From NCBI GenBank assembly GCA_902805475.1, contig CADCSX010000001.1, forward strand, positions 3,162,001 to 3,226,000: DNA of 64,000 nt, read 5' to 3'. Position 1 is the stretch's first letter, and each line of letters starts with the position of its first letter. Positions 1 through 12,125 of the stretch are shown here, piece by piece. The notes below the pieces were generated by a model. That model saw only the letters and a list, made by a program, of their open reading frames with translations, did not search any database and was not told the origin of the DNA. This stretch comes from Entonaema liquescens (lineage: Eukaryota; Ascomycota; Sordariomycetes; Xylariales; Xylariaceae). The translations under genes were made by a program, and so were the position numbers.

Positions 1-2
1 AT

Positions 3-3000
3 CGCTCCGCCAAACTTCGTCGCAAGAGTTCATTCCTTTCGTTGACCAGCTCATATAGTGGTAGTGTCCTACGACCAGGCTCTATCAGAACTGCACAGCG
101 ATCCCGGGCTTCTGGTCGTGCGGCTCTGAATTCTGTGTCGCATAAGGATGGTGAACCAAAACATACCAACCACTCCCGCGAATATTCAACACCTTTTAGC
201 GCGTATGGCGAACCCGGAGACAGGAGGGAACCACCACATAGCAGCATAACCTTCTCATCTCAGTACTTTGCTCCTTCATTTCCTCTACGGAACGTTAGGC
301 CGGATACTAAAGAGGCAACGCAACACAGTATCGGAGAGGACGAAAACGAGAGCCTAGACTCCTCAGATTTTAGCTTGGACAATCTACCGCCTGACCAACT
401 AAACCAGAATTGTGCTCATCAGAGCCTACTCCTCGAGCTCCCCTCTGGGATTACAATTTTCCTCAATGCCCCATCTCTACGATCCATAGCATCCTTGATA
501 CGAGCCTTGCCACCTTCTGATCCCGAAGATATTCTTGATACTCTACACATAGGAACGGTAACAGACATATTTGATGCGCAAAAGCAGGAAAAAGTGAACG
601 GGACTATCACAGATTTTATCGTGCGGTTACCGCAAGCAAACCTGCGCTTCTTGAACTGTCCCAATGTCGACTCTACTGATCCATCGCCGGAGCCGCAAGA
701 TCAGTACGATGTGTCATTCAAACAGCTTGTGCTGGCTACCCGATCCGGGTTGCCAGCAGATGAGGCCGATGGTAATGGAACTTCTCGGTTATCGTTCCAT
801 TTCCGACTTGCTTCTATGCAAGTCTCAGCTGCAGAGAGACTTGCAGATCTAGACCAGACGCAAGCTGCCGTATTAGCTAAGGTAGAGAGAGTTATGGTGT
901 CCATGGGAACAAAAGAGGTGAACTATATTGATGCAGATGTGGGTGCTATACAAACTTCTTCGTCATCTGGCAAAGTGGAATACCTCGCCTCGTTAATTCA
1001 TAGGACAAATGTGCTTGCATCTGAAACGGGGAAGCTCTTCTCAGAAACCCTTTCGGTTGCGGATGACCGTTCGAAAGAATTCACATACCATGTAATAAGT
1101 AAAGGGCATCAAGCAAGCGATGCTTCTTTCGTGGTTCGGCCCTCGGCCATCCTCCGAACGGCTTCCAAGCACCTTCGAACCTACGATTCTTGGAAATTAG
1201 TTACGCGGTTACGCCAGATGTGGTCCACACTGGATGCTGATACTAAAGAGAGCTTAAGACGAGACTGTCTCTACGGATTTTCGCAGCATCCTGCCGATAT
1301 GAGACAAGAGGTCACAACAGCCTTCGAAAAATGGCGCAGCTGGGATCTTGAGGATCCAAGACATGCAGTCCTCTTGAACAACATTTTTGGTGAAGTATCC
1401 GAGCCCAACGCAGACGCGTCTAAACGAATCCCTATAATGGTCGTAGCCAGGATACAAGAAATACAATTTTTGCTTGACCCTGGACCGAAACAAAACGAGG
1501 CTGTTATAATAGAGCTTACCGTGAGAATGCAAGAAAGAAGCAGTGGTATCGAAAGAGTTGACGAGAAACCTGTTGATATTGGAGGACCCCTAACACTTGT
1601 CAACGTATACTGCAGCGAAGCCGGGCTCAAGGCCAACTGGGAGCTTTGCGAGCTTGCAGATGACATATTGCGACTTTACAAAAAGTCGGAGCTTTTAGTA
1701 TCCGAAGAACCTTCTCCCAAGCAACAGGATATCACTAAACCCCAGCCGCCCCGTCCACTCCATGTGGTGTTTGTGCTAGGAGAAGGGGCAATATCCCTAG
1801 AAACTATCAACTTGAGTACTAGATTACAAACTAGCGAGCTTAAACTTTCAATACTTACAACCGGCGGCGCACATGGTACTACAAGTTCAAACCTCATATT
1901 AGGCTGCGATTCAGCTTCTACGAGGATTAAGAGCCATTCGCAGGTGCTGGCAACAGCCCGACTTCAACGTCCGAGCGTTATTATTGCACACGAACTACAA
2001 TTTGACGGACAGTCTTCAATACATACTATTAGGTCGGCAGCTAGCAGCCAAGACTTTGAGTTTATTGTGAAGCAAGATCCGATCGTGTTGGCCGAGGTTT
2101 TGGACTTGCTAGTAAAGGATGAGGTCGCACAGTTGTATGCTCTAGGACAGAGATTCCCCTCATCTCCCAAGCCTGAGCATGAGAAGCATACAGCAACAGG
2201 GCGACTCTCAACTATCCAGCTTAATTTGGCCATGTTTCTAGATTCGTATACAATCTCGCTACCCTTGTTACGGTCTCTTACCTATACCATCTCAGGAGTC
2301 GTAGCAAGAGCAAATATGGCAGCTAATTTTGGCAAGGAGATCATCCTGGACTTCGATATAAAGGAAAATTCACACGACATGCGAATTGAAGTCAATAATA
2401 CGCCCCGGAGTATCTCCCTATTACAGATCCCTCCGACAAACGGTCGCATAACCAGTCACATGGCCCCAGGAGAGCACTTAGTCACGGTACTGGCATCATT
2501 GGAACTTGTGCAGTTAGACGCCTCGGCCGTCTATAGCTTGCTTACAGCACTTAATAGACCTGAGATCTCGAATGCTATCAACGATCTTCAAGAACAAGGC
2601 AGGATAATACAAGAACATATCAACGAAGTCTTTGGCTCTACCGAAATCGAGCCCGCAAAGCCAGCCTCGCCAATATCCAGTGGTTCGAAGCTAACATATT
2701 CGGTCCACGGCAGTCTTGCAGGACTTGAGATATGGGGTAATGCGCCAATCAAATCAGATACCGAACCATTTGCGCGTCTATCGTTTTGTCTAGATGCTGT
2801 ACAAGTACAGCTAACAAATAAGATAGATGGGGGCCCAATTCTGGAGAATCCTGAAATACATATCAACCTACGCCAAATTATGTTCAATATTGAAAAAGGT
2901 TCTGTGGAGGAGATGAGATCCTGTGGTAATCTCTCCCTGGGCGCGCTAATTACAGCCACGAGCCGCGAGTCAGAAGACGGAACGGAGCTGAGATCTTTCG

Positions 3001-6000
3001 ATTTCAAGTCTGATGGGTTCGAAGTGAACCTCTCGTCGGATACCGTGTCGACATTCGTTGATGTGCTCGGGTACATGGGCGACAAGATCAAAGACCTTGA
3101 TACATCTCGCGAATTAGAATACTTGCGAAAGTTGAGACAATCGAAACCTCGCATCGCTATTAACGATGAAGAGCAGGAAACGGAAAGCGATATATTAGAT
3201 TCATTCCTCTCATCAATTATGTACTCCGTCGAAATACGGAACATTCAATTCTGTTGGCTTGTCTCTCCTCTGAACCAGCCAACGGTAGGCCAAGAAGACT
3301 TGGTGTTGTCATTTAAACGAATCGAATTCGCTACGCGCAAGAAGAATTCGGCGAAGTTGACTATTGAAGATTTCCAGCTACAAATGGTTCCTCCAGGCCA
3401 GGATAAATCATCCCGTTCTTTAAATTCAGCGCTCCTTCCAGAAGTGATTTTCAACATCGCTTTCGTCTCAACGGCCGACGCCCGCCGGCTAGCCTTCCAG
3501 GCTGTAGGAAAGTCGTTAGATTTACGACTAACATCTGGTTTTATCGTCCCAGCAGCCCATCTCCAGGACTCAATCAGCTTATCGGCAAAGAATGTACAAC
3601 GTGCTTCCAATCACTGGGCACCGATAGTTATGCCAGAGAAGCAGATCTCCCGACCGGATCAGACTGTCGAGACGAGGCGTTCGTTGTTTGGAAGCAGGAG
3701 ACTTGAATCACTTTTGATTGATGCTGATTTTGCTGGTGCTGTGGTACACCTTACCGGGAAACGACCCTCACACGAATCAACTGGCTCTCAACCAGACCGT
3801 CCCGCACTGGCCGGAAAGTATGGGCAGTTTAGCACAGATGAAACCGGCAGCAGTATGGTGCTCCGTACCCCTGGATTGGCCTGGAAGACGGAATATAGGG
3901 ACAACGGTCAAGAAGACCCAACTCTATACGGAGAGGTTAAAGTCGACCCTTCGACCAACGTCCTCTACCCGACTATTGTTCCTCTTGTTATGGATATTAC
4001 TTCTAGCATCAAAGAGGTGGTTGGCGATGACACTCCGGAATCACCAATATCGCCGCCACAAATGCCAAAAGAAGACTCGAGTAAATCGAAGTCAACCAGC
4101 GACGATAAACCAAAATCTAACAATGAAGACAATATTCTTACAGCCGATCCTAGCGCCGTTCTAGGGCGTGTGAAGCTGAACCTAGGCCTGCGCATCTGTG
4201 AACAAGTGTTCACTTTTAGTTGCCAACCGATCGGTCGTGTCGCTGCAACAGCAAGCTTCAAGGATATCTATATCACCATGAACACCATTCATGCAGTGGA
4301 ACAAGGGAATTTCTTCGCTATTTCAGGCACTTTTAGTGGATTCCATACATCAGTGCAACACGTGTACTCGCGGGAGTCTACGGGTAGTTTCCAAGTCGAG
4401 TCCATCGTGCTGTCAATGATGAACAGCAAGCATGTTAGCGGTACGAGTGGTGTGTCTGCCATTTTGAAGGTCAGCCCAATGGAGGTGGCGATCAACGCCA
4501 AACAAATTCAAGATTTCCTACTCTTCCGAGAAATATGGATTCCAGGGGAAGTGCGGCAAGGCGCAGCAGCACCTGTTGCAACAGTAACAGCAGAGACAGT
4601 CGCGCAAGGACATCTCGTACAGAGATACCAGCAAGTTGCCGCCACAGCAGCATTCCCATGGACAGCTACTATCTCGATTGAAGCCCTGAATGTTGTCGTC
4701 GATCTTGGACAATCACTCGGAAAGTCTAAATTCGCTATTTCCGAGTTCTGGGTTTCGTCAAAGAAGACTTCGGACTGGGAACAGAACCTCTGTCTGGGCT
4801 TCGAAAAGATCGGCGTGGATTGCACCGGTCGGTTAAGCGGTTTCGTCGCTCTTCAAAACTTCAAATTACGCACGTCCATCGAATGGCCGGAACGCGAGCA
4901 GGCATTGAACGAAACGCCAAGGATCCAGGCTTCAATTAGCTTCAGCCAATTCAGACTGAAGACCGCTTTTGACTATCAAGCGTTCCTGGTGGCAGACATT
5001 ACGTCTATGGAATTCCTCATGTACAACGTGCGTGAGGAAAGAACAGCATCTGGCGATAGGCTTGTGGCGATTCTTGATGGGGAAGCTGTCCAAGTATTTG
5101 GCACTACAACCTCGGCAGCCCAGAGCGTTGCGCTATGGCAAGCTATCCAGAAGCTTATACAGGAGAGAAAAGCAAGCTACGAGACATCATTACGAGATAT
5201 CGAGAAGTTCATGAAACGGAAATCGATTTCAAACCAGCCGTCTGCGCAGCAGATAGTTCCAAGCAAACCGCAGCCCGACGAGTCTGAAATAAAATCCCCT
5301 ATATCGCTCAATACGGACGTGGTGGTGACGTTAAAGGCAGTTAATCTCGGCATTTTCCCCAGCACCTTCTCAGATCATCAGGTCTTCAAATTGGAGGCTC
5401 TAAACGCGCAGGCAAGATTCGCCGCGAGCATGGAAGATAAACGTATCCACAGCATCTTGGGCATGACTCTCGGGCAACTGCGTATAGGTCTCGCAGGGGT
5501 GCGCAGAGTCGAGGCGCCCAAGGCAGTTAGCGAGATCTCGGTAGAAGACGTCGTAGCAAGCGCCACCGGGTCGAGAGGAGGTACCATTCTAAAGGTTCCT
5601 AAGGTCGAGGCCATGATGCAGACGTCGCAAAGCCCGGAATCCCGCACCATCGAGTACATATTCAAGAGCTCGTTCGAGGGCAAGGTGGAGGTGGGATGGA
5701 ACTACTCGCGCATCAGTTTCATCCGCGGCATGTGGGCCAACCACACCAAGGCGCTCGCGCAGACGTGGGGCCGCGAGATCCGGCCATGTCCGCCATCAAG
5801 GTGACGGGCGTCCCCGAGGCGGAGCAGGAGCGCAAGGAAGGCGGCGAGAGGCAGAAGATCACAGCCGAAGTCAACGTCCCGCAGTCCAAGTACGAGTACG
5901 TCGCGCTCGAGCCCCCCGTCATCGAAACGCCACAACTCAGGGACATGGGAGAGGCGACGCCGCCGCTGGAGTGGATCGGTCTACATAGAGATCGCCTGCC

Positions 6001-6091
6001 GAATCTGACGCACCAGATCGTGATCGTCTCGCTGTTGGAGCTGGCGGGCGAGGTTGAGGATGCGTATGCGAAGATCCTTGGGTCGTCGTAA
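3..6091 (+). CDS. CSF1: CSF1 / bridge-like lipid transfer protein, C-terminal two thirds (5' truncated by window)
   Basis: This is the C-terminal part, about 2,030 residues, of the very large fungal Csf1 ('fermentation-associated') protein. The family forms rod-like bridges for bulk lipid transfer at ER contact sites. The frame is already open at the window edge, so the N-terminus with its membrane anchor is outside; the family is usually about 3,000 aa. The C-terminus is diagnostic: a segment around 5700-5760 reading WNYSRISFIRGMWANH, then KYEYVALEPPVIETPQLRD (5890-5945), and an end in LGSS at 6091. The upstream frame stops at 5804, but the conserved tail continues in another frame from about 5786. 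One extra base in the run around 5778-5785 would join them. No GT-AG intron explains the shift: the only candidate, 36 nt, keeps the frame. The family assignment is firm; whether the shift is real or an assembly error is open. Confidence 0.9.
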
Positions 6092-6674
6092 GGAGAAGAG
6101 AAGGGATGAGGGAGTATTAAGCGATGAGAATGTAATATATACATAGCAAGAAGCGAGGGAGGAGGGAGGAGGGATTGTTTCCTTTTTTCGAATCAGCATG
6201 CATGCATAGCAGGGCGCAAGAGAGAAAACTTATTTCTTACTTTTTAAAAAGGGGGTGGTAGGAGTTTAGGAGAATAGAGGATAATACGTACCTAGGTAAT
6301 TATTACCACAGGTTTCAAAGGCATTCGAGGTGTAAATGGCATATACCTATAACTTATTCGCCAGAGTCTAGCAGGGCAGTTAATGGCTTTTATTAGCAAA
6401 TTAAGATATATCTTAAAAAATTATTGTATACCTAGTCAGTCTACCAGTTTCTTATTTTGGATTGTGAGAGATGTGCTATGTTGGTAGAACATAGTATATT
6501 AGGGTATATGTTTCGATCTAGACGTATATTGTACACGGAAAGTGAACACCCCCTATTCTTTTACGAACGGGAGTGGAATAAGGACCTCCATAACTTCTAG
6601 CAAGATAGCACAGGCAGATATAGATTCATTACAAGCTATCTTGTGAACGCTGAGGTTCGCTCTATTCACCAGCC
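6092..6674. other. Convergent intergenic region, 583 bp
   Basis: This is shared 3' flank between CSF1 (+) and the DUF6924-like gene (-). It becomes AT-rich from about 6300 and contains one TACCTAGGTA palindrome at 6289-6298. No coding sequence is seen. Confidence 0.7.
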
Positions 6675-7723
6675 TCAGGCTTCTCCCTCCGACGCTGGCC
6701 ACGCCTGTGGCAATCCGAAGTCTCGACAGTATTGATCTAATTCCGCCACCGCTCTGCTAGCAGGCACCGTCTTAACCACCTCGTACCTAAGCTCCAAGCT
6801 AGCGATCCCGGCATCATCATACGCGTCGACATTGCCGTCCCAGTCAAACCGCAGAAGCTTCACGGCATCCTCGGCTTCGAAGTCGGAATTGTCGGCCACA
6901 ATGGCCATCTGCCGGTGCGTCTCCGGGTGGGACTTGCAGAACCATGGGAACAGCCGTATGACTTGCGGCAATCCACCCGCGAAAGAGTAGTTCCCGCCGG
7001 GGGTCACACGTCTATGTTCCGGGGCGTGCTGTAGAAATTGGGTTCCAGCCTCTCTGGGAATTCTAGCGCTATATCTCTTCGTCAGTTACCCCTTTGCCCC
7101 TCTATATATATATATATTATTATCTCGAACCACTTCTAGGAACACTTACCAATCGGGACCAGACAAAAAGCCGCATACTGGGACCTCGGCGGCGGCGTAT
7201 CCGGGTATATCCGCATGGGATTGACGGCGGGGGTCCAGGGCATCGCTTGGTCGCCCCAGCGCTCGGCCTCCTCCTCCTTGAGGTCCTCCCAATCGAGGTT
7301 CCCGACGTCGAGGTTCAGGCCCCAGCTCGCGGCCCAGTCGACATCGCACCGGGCCTTGTCGACGCGGTCGTCCTGGTCCGTGTACAGGTGCACGACCAGC
7401 ACGCCGCGGCGCTCCCAGTCGCCGTCCACCGCTACGATGAAGCACAGCGGGTGCGTCGATTGGTCCCGGTCCCGCAGTTGCACGTGGTAGTCGAAGACGT
7501 CCCGGAGCGGGCGGTGCGCGAAGTCGTAATCGGGCGCGCGTCGGCATGTCCCTGGCTGGATGTCCTTGGCGGAGTTTAGGCGGCACACTAGGTCGTCGAG
7601 AGTGCTGGGCTCGAGGGGCACGAGCGAGTAGACGGCTTGCGCGTAGCTTGCTCCGGCTGTGGCGCGGTGACGGTCATTATTTGGGGCTGTCTTTGGTAGT
7701 GAAAGATCTTGATCGAAGGTCAT
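6675..7723 (-). CDS. DUF6924-like hypothetical protein (316 aa, two exons)
   Basis: The model has exons 7723-7150 and 7051-6675, joined by a 98-nt intron. The donor is GTAAGT, a CTGAC branch site lies about 30 nt before the acceptor, and the spliced length is exactly 317 codons. The central part has a HPLCFIVAVD strand followed by VLVVHLY and then WGLNLDVGNLDWEDL. This layout resembles the bacterial and fungal DUF6924 domain (…VVDLY…NNLSIANMDFEEF…). The function of that domain is unknown. The start at 7723 was chosen because upstream in-frame residues look like 5' leader, with no conserved character. The coding part is much more GC-rich than the AT-rich flanks. The gene is real with fair confidence; the domain name comes from recall of the motif and is less sure. 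Confidence 0.6.
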
Positions 7724-9233
7724 ACTGGTTAGGTATTTGGTATTTGATTCACAGATTGTGACCAGGAGATGAAATGAGTAAGTTGTTGATATTAAAGTTG
7801 CTAAGGTTGGTGATGCGATGTTGAGTTCCGGCTTAAAGGTAATAATAATATTCGCAGACCAGCAATGAACACCGTGGGGTTTACTTATAAATCTACATAG
7901 CTCATAAACAAAAGCAGAACAACCTCTTAGTGTGATTTCACTCAACTCTTTGTCCAAATATGTTCTGGATATATTCCCTACGAGTCAAGTATCCTTGGAT
8001 GTGTCCTATGCAAGCAACAATAATAACGGGTAATTAAAGTCAAAGGATGTCTATAAACTAAACCTATAGGCCGTCATTCCCAACACAGCACAGCTCTTCT
8101 GCCATTCATGCTCTTATGTTTCAGTACGTATGTGTTAACGCGGGAGCTAAGCATCATATGTTACCCAAGCCGCCATAGAATCCAACGATGGCAACACTCA
8201 GCTGGCACAATACAACTATGATCGATAGCGATAGCTGTTGGTAAGCACTGATACAATCCACCTTTCTGGGGTTGCCGAATGATATATCGTAGCAAGTAGT
8301 CTTATACCTAATAAAGGTTGAGCGAATCTTTCATTTTCAAGACACCATCTTGTCTCGAAGGAAGGATGTCCGTATCGCACCAGTAATATAAGCATATCGA
8401 CAGTGTTGTCTTCTATTCCTGTTACAAACTCCTAGTCCAAGTCCTGAAATGGATTTTTAGGTAGTTTCACATAATCCAAGTTCATGTGAACTAGAGTTCT
8501 ACAGAGAGAAATTGTGACTCAGTATCGTACGTCTTACTCAGAGCCAACCGGCCATTTGTTATAGTGAATCTGTGGAATAATGTTGTACTATCTGATACCT
8601 CTTGACGATGCATAACTAAGTCCATCTTTTCTGGGGAATCTTTAAATTTGTATGGTTACTGTGTTATCGAACTCTTTTCTTATAGCTTTAAGTGCTCATG
8701 CTGGGTTATTCTTCGAGAGTATAATGGTAGAGTTCTTGATGGAAAATTGGGTTACTTGTTTATCGTTGAATAACTACCTAGATACCTAGGTACTCAGTGT
8801 AAAGGAGGGAACCTGACTATAACACGAGCCTGTTAGTTGTTGTGTCTTTGTTTAGTAAAGACCTTAGATAACGTGTTAGTATTATACCTCAAGTACACAG
8901 CTTGACGAGGATTCAAGAATACCATTAGGGTTAGGTATGTCGTTTCTATCCACCTCTGTACCTTGTGCGCCCTCGGTTGAGCGATCATCGTGTGAGTCTC
9001 ACTCGTCCTTCGTAGCTAATATGCATATTAGTTACGACTCGAGTAATAATGAACTCATGGGGATCGCCGGGTGTGTATTCAAGCTGATAATAGACGAATA
9101 TGAGTTCCAATCTGAATATAAAAGGTAGTCGTCTGGTAGATACTACTTAAAAACTAGAAATAAATATCGACAAATACAACACATTCCTCTGACTACTACT
9201 TAGTCCTCTTTAGACTTTATATCCTTCGGTAGA
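7724..9233. other. Gene-free AT-leaning region, 1.5 kb
   Basis: No ORF of convincing length or conservation is present. The region holds one TACCTAGGTA palindrome (8783-8792) and a very short TTAGGG-like match near 8928. It is the upstream region of both flanking genes, which are divergent. Confidence 0.6.
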
Positions 9234-10039
9234 ATGCATTCTACTATCGTCCTTAGCCTCATGGCTACACTTGCCTACGCCACGCCTCCTATGTCATTTA
9301 ATTGCGCTGATGGCATGCAAGGTATGTGAGGACCAGTCTACGATATAACAAAATCCTTAGTTTCATTACCTATATTCAAAGGCCTAAAAGCGACGCCGAC
9401 AAGGGCGGCTAAGTGAACAAATGCGTTGTATCGAACCACAACTCCCGTAAGCACGCCCACATAGTTTCACTATTGCCTGTGTACCTATACTATCAAGCCG
9501 AGTAAAGCAGCTACCTAGCTTACCAGGCCCTTACAGGACAAGGTAACATCATCTCGAGATACACCTCGTCTATCTGCCATAAAAAGAAATGCCAGTTCAC
9601 CGTAGGTTTCGGGAACCCGGGCGCGCAGGGCGTCACGTACTGCAGCGCGTACAGCGACCGTTACAACCGGTGCGTTCCCGACGGGACCATCTTCAAGAAC
9701 GGCAAGGCCGACGTGCGCCCGCCGCAGCCGGCCCCAAAACACAACGTGGGGAACGCAACGGTCCCCGTCTCCTTGCCGGGGAGGGGGGTTGTATCTGCTG
9801 AAATCGGGGATGAAGGTCTCTTTCGGTGAGTGGCAAGCCCCAAGTATGGTTTTAGTTACCCAAGGTATTTGCTGATAAGATTCGGCATCCAAGGCGAGAA
9901 CTTGGATGTCGGCACTGGGACGAAGCGCGCGGAGCCGAGGAATGCTACGCTCGCCCGGAGAGCGGCGGAGGGCCTAGAGGATGAGGAGGACGTCGAGTGG
10001 GATTTCCACGATGATGAGATTGCAACTCGTCTCGATTAG
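9234..10039 (+). CDS. Putative small secreted cysteine-containing protein (about 184-195 aa)
   Basis: The N-terminus MHSTIVLSLMATLAYA is a good signal peptide with a likely AxA-type cleavage site. A minimal model joins 9234-9321, 9519-9825 and 9880-10039; donors are GTATGT and GTGAGT, and the sum is exactly 185 codons. An optional 33-nt exon (9414-9446) is in frame, has its own AG and GTAAGC, and would raise the cysteine count from five to six. The middle exon carries SICHKKKCQF, GVTYC and NRC. The C-terminus is acidic (DEEDVEWDFHDDE), and an RR precedes it. The family is not recognised. Size, secretion signal, cysteines and the gene-poor surroundings fit an effector-like or antimicrobial small secreted protein, but that is inference. 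The splice sites are the weakest part of the model. Confidence 0.5.
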
Positions 10040-10560
10040 AATGTGCGCAGGTTGGATTGGTATAGTTGTATTGGACCGGCAAAAAGGGGGGCTTTCCTTT
10101 ACATTTTTTGTCCATGGAAAAAAGGATTTGCTATTATAAGATGTAGTATTCGTCAAGTACATTCATTCATTCATTAAAGATGTCTAGATATGTATCCGTC
10201 ACAATTCATATCTTACAAGCTATATTAGGTATTGATATTTATCGCTGCAGATACAACAATATAAGGACTTTTAAGGCGTAGCTATGACAAGTCGAAAATA
10301 TCCCTTGCAAAGGTTTGTACATTTCTTTCGTGTTCCCTCGGGCCTTATATCCCTATCAATGAATGCCAGCTGATTGAAGACTGTACACCGAACGCCTTAT
10401 CGACGCGATGTCTTCTGGTCCTCTCGAAGAAAAAGTAAGTTTTATTTCGACGCCTTCTTATCCATGGCGTATCTCTTTCGCATTTCTACAACAGTTAGCC
10501 CCATTCCCATTCCCATTCCCATTACCATAGACAAGAAATAGCCCTCACTTATACGTAGCC
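10040..10560. other. Intergenic region with CCCATT tandem repeat
   Basis: This is convergent spacer between the secreted-protein gene and the 114-aa ORF. It contains a short hexamer tandem array (CCCATT, about four to five units, near 10500-10523). Nothing else is supported. Confidence 0.6.
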
Positions 10561-10905
10561 TTAGCCCAACTTACCGTATACTTTGCCCATAAACGGGCCC
10601 CAGATATCGTCTATCGGCTCGTCCTCGCCTACGGCGAAGACTTGGTGAGCGAGGGCCTGGTAGTCGGAAGGCTGGTCGCCTGGGCTCCCCGCCGGTGGTT
10701 GTCCGGCGTCGAATTCGTCGCATGTGAAATACCACCAGATGGCTTTGTATTGTTTTACTTCGGTCGATCCCGCGCCATAGAGGTGTACCAGAATGTCGAG
10801 CCCTTCTTGACACTCCTGCTCCAGTGTTGGGGGAACGAGTGAATCTTCGTCGTATTGGAAAAGTTGCGTTTCCTCTCTAGGTTCGGTGGATGGTGGCGAT
10901 GCCAT
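10561..10905 (-). CDS. Hypothetical protein, 114 aa
   Basis: This is a single-exon reading frame with start and stop. It begins MASPPSTEPREETQLFQYDE and ends MGKVYGKLG. The protein is acidic and soluble, with an aromatic patch (AIWWYFTCDEFD, residues about 54-65). There is no signal peptide or membrane segment. I do not recognise a family. Support for it being a real gene is its sensible composition, a clean start and GC content above its AT-rich flanks. It could also be the remnant of a longer gene. The neighbours give no functional clue. Confidence 0.45.
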   Translation of the reverse strand: MASPPSTEPREETQLFQYDEDSLVPPTLEQECQEGLDILVHLYGAGSTEVKQYKAIWWYFTCDEFDAGQPPAGSPGDQPSDYQALAHQVFAVGEDEPIDDIWGPFMGKVYGKLG

Positions 10906-12125
10906 GATGTCTAGGCTTTGTCAACTTATTAGAATACGATATTGCTTATTGTGTGAAAGGAGGTGAGGGTATGTACCCAGGTGTCCCTTCATGAACCCAA
11001 GGTTTGCTTGTCATAGTTTTCTCATAAATTGTGTCGTTGCGTTCGATATATTTCTTGATATCAGCAGGCCAGCCTGCCTGTCTTGAATAGCCCTTTTGTT
11101 TACCCCCATGTCTAAGCCATGTTTGTTTTACTCCCTTTGCACTAATGACTTTAAAGTTGTTGCCTGGTCGAGGTATTGAACTTAAAGGTAAAATAATCTT
11201 TCGTGAGACTACAGTATTAGAATTGGTTGTGGATCATATTAGGTATCTGATCTCTTCTGAGTCTTCTAAAGCTCCGAGTTCCGTTACTACAATATTAAAA
11301 GTTAATTATCGCGAGGCGGAACCCTAAGCTAAGCTACGATGGCCTATGGCTATCCTAACATATAACTAGAAGTATGTGCGTAAGTTCCTTTTCATAGGCT
11401 GATAAGTGAGGAGTGAGCGGCGTGGACGAGCTATGGGCAGCCCATGCACCTAATATGGAAAACCTATCTTACGGTATTATAGAGTGACATATATATACAC
11501 CTAGATACCTAATATATAGCTATCTCTATTAACCTTTAGGGAAGTTCTCTTGGTGGTGGTAATAGTAGCAGTAGATTCGTTTATATCCAGTTGGGCATGT
11601 TCTATTTAAAACGGTGCACGGTATCTGATAAATACACTGCTATCTTTGGCTACAAAGATGAAACTTGTTATTATAATATTGTTTGCTAGTTAGGTATTTT
11701 ATTAAACAATAACTAGATACCGCACCTTCGCTGTAGGGTTGGATTTTATTCTGGTTCAAACTTGCCTAGCTTCGTTCATTCTAGCTTCTATATAGTTATT
11801 GTATTGTGATGCTAGCTTGAGTTTAAGATCTTCGAAGGTTACTTTATTACTTTAGTATTATCTAAGCGTCATAAAATAAATAAGATTGGTACCAACCAGA
11901 AAACAAGTTTCAAGGAATGTTTTGATCTAAATTATGTCCTCTAGAAACCATTTAAGACTACGGGATGTTAAACGAAGTTACACCGTGACGCGCAGACAAA
12001 GTATACACCAAATAGTGCCCAGTACTCCCAGATGACCTTGGTAACCCTCCCAGAAACCGGTGCAAGATATCCCCAAAGCAATTGAATCCTAACACCGAAG
12101 TTGAATCATGATTAAACCCAGACGC
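10906..12125. other. AT-rich gene-free region, 1.2 kb
   Basis: The region is AT-rich, especially 11450-11900, with no intact ORF above 60 codons. It may be old transposon-derived DNA altered by repeat-induced point mutation, but no ends or coding remnant could be identified. Confidence 0.5.

Noticed and set aside
5765..5800. A 36-nt GT-AG stretch that could be an intron in CSF1
   Set aside because: Its length is divisible by three, so it does not change the frame, and it is too short for a fungal intron.
7094..7586. Overlapping ORFs of 91-161 codons opposite or alongside the DUF6924-like gene
   Set aside because: They are shadow frames of a GC-rich exon with Arg/Pro/Ala-biased translations.
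8926..8938. TTAGGGTTAGG telomere-like sequence
   Set aside because: It is under two units long and is expected by chance; there is no array and no subtelomeric gene context.
11145..11327. 60-codon ORF as a possible transposon protein remnant
   Set aside because: It is too short and matches no recognised transposase or reverse-transcriptase motif.
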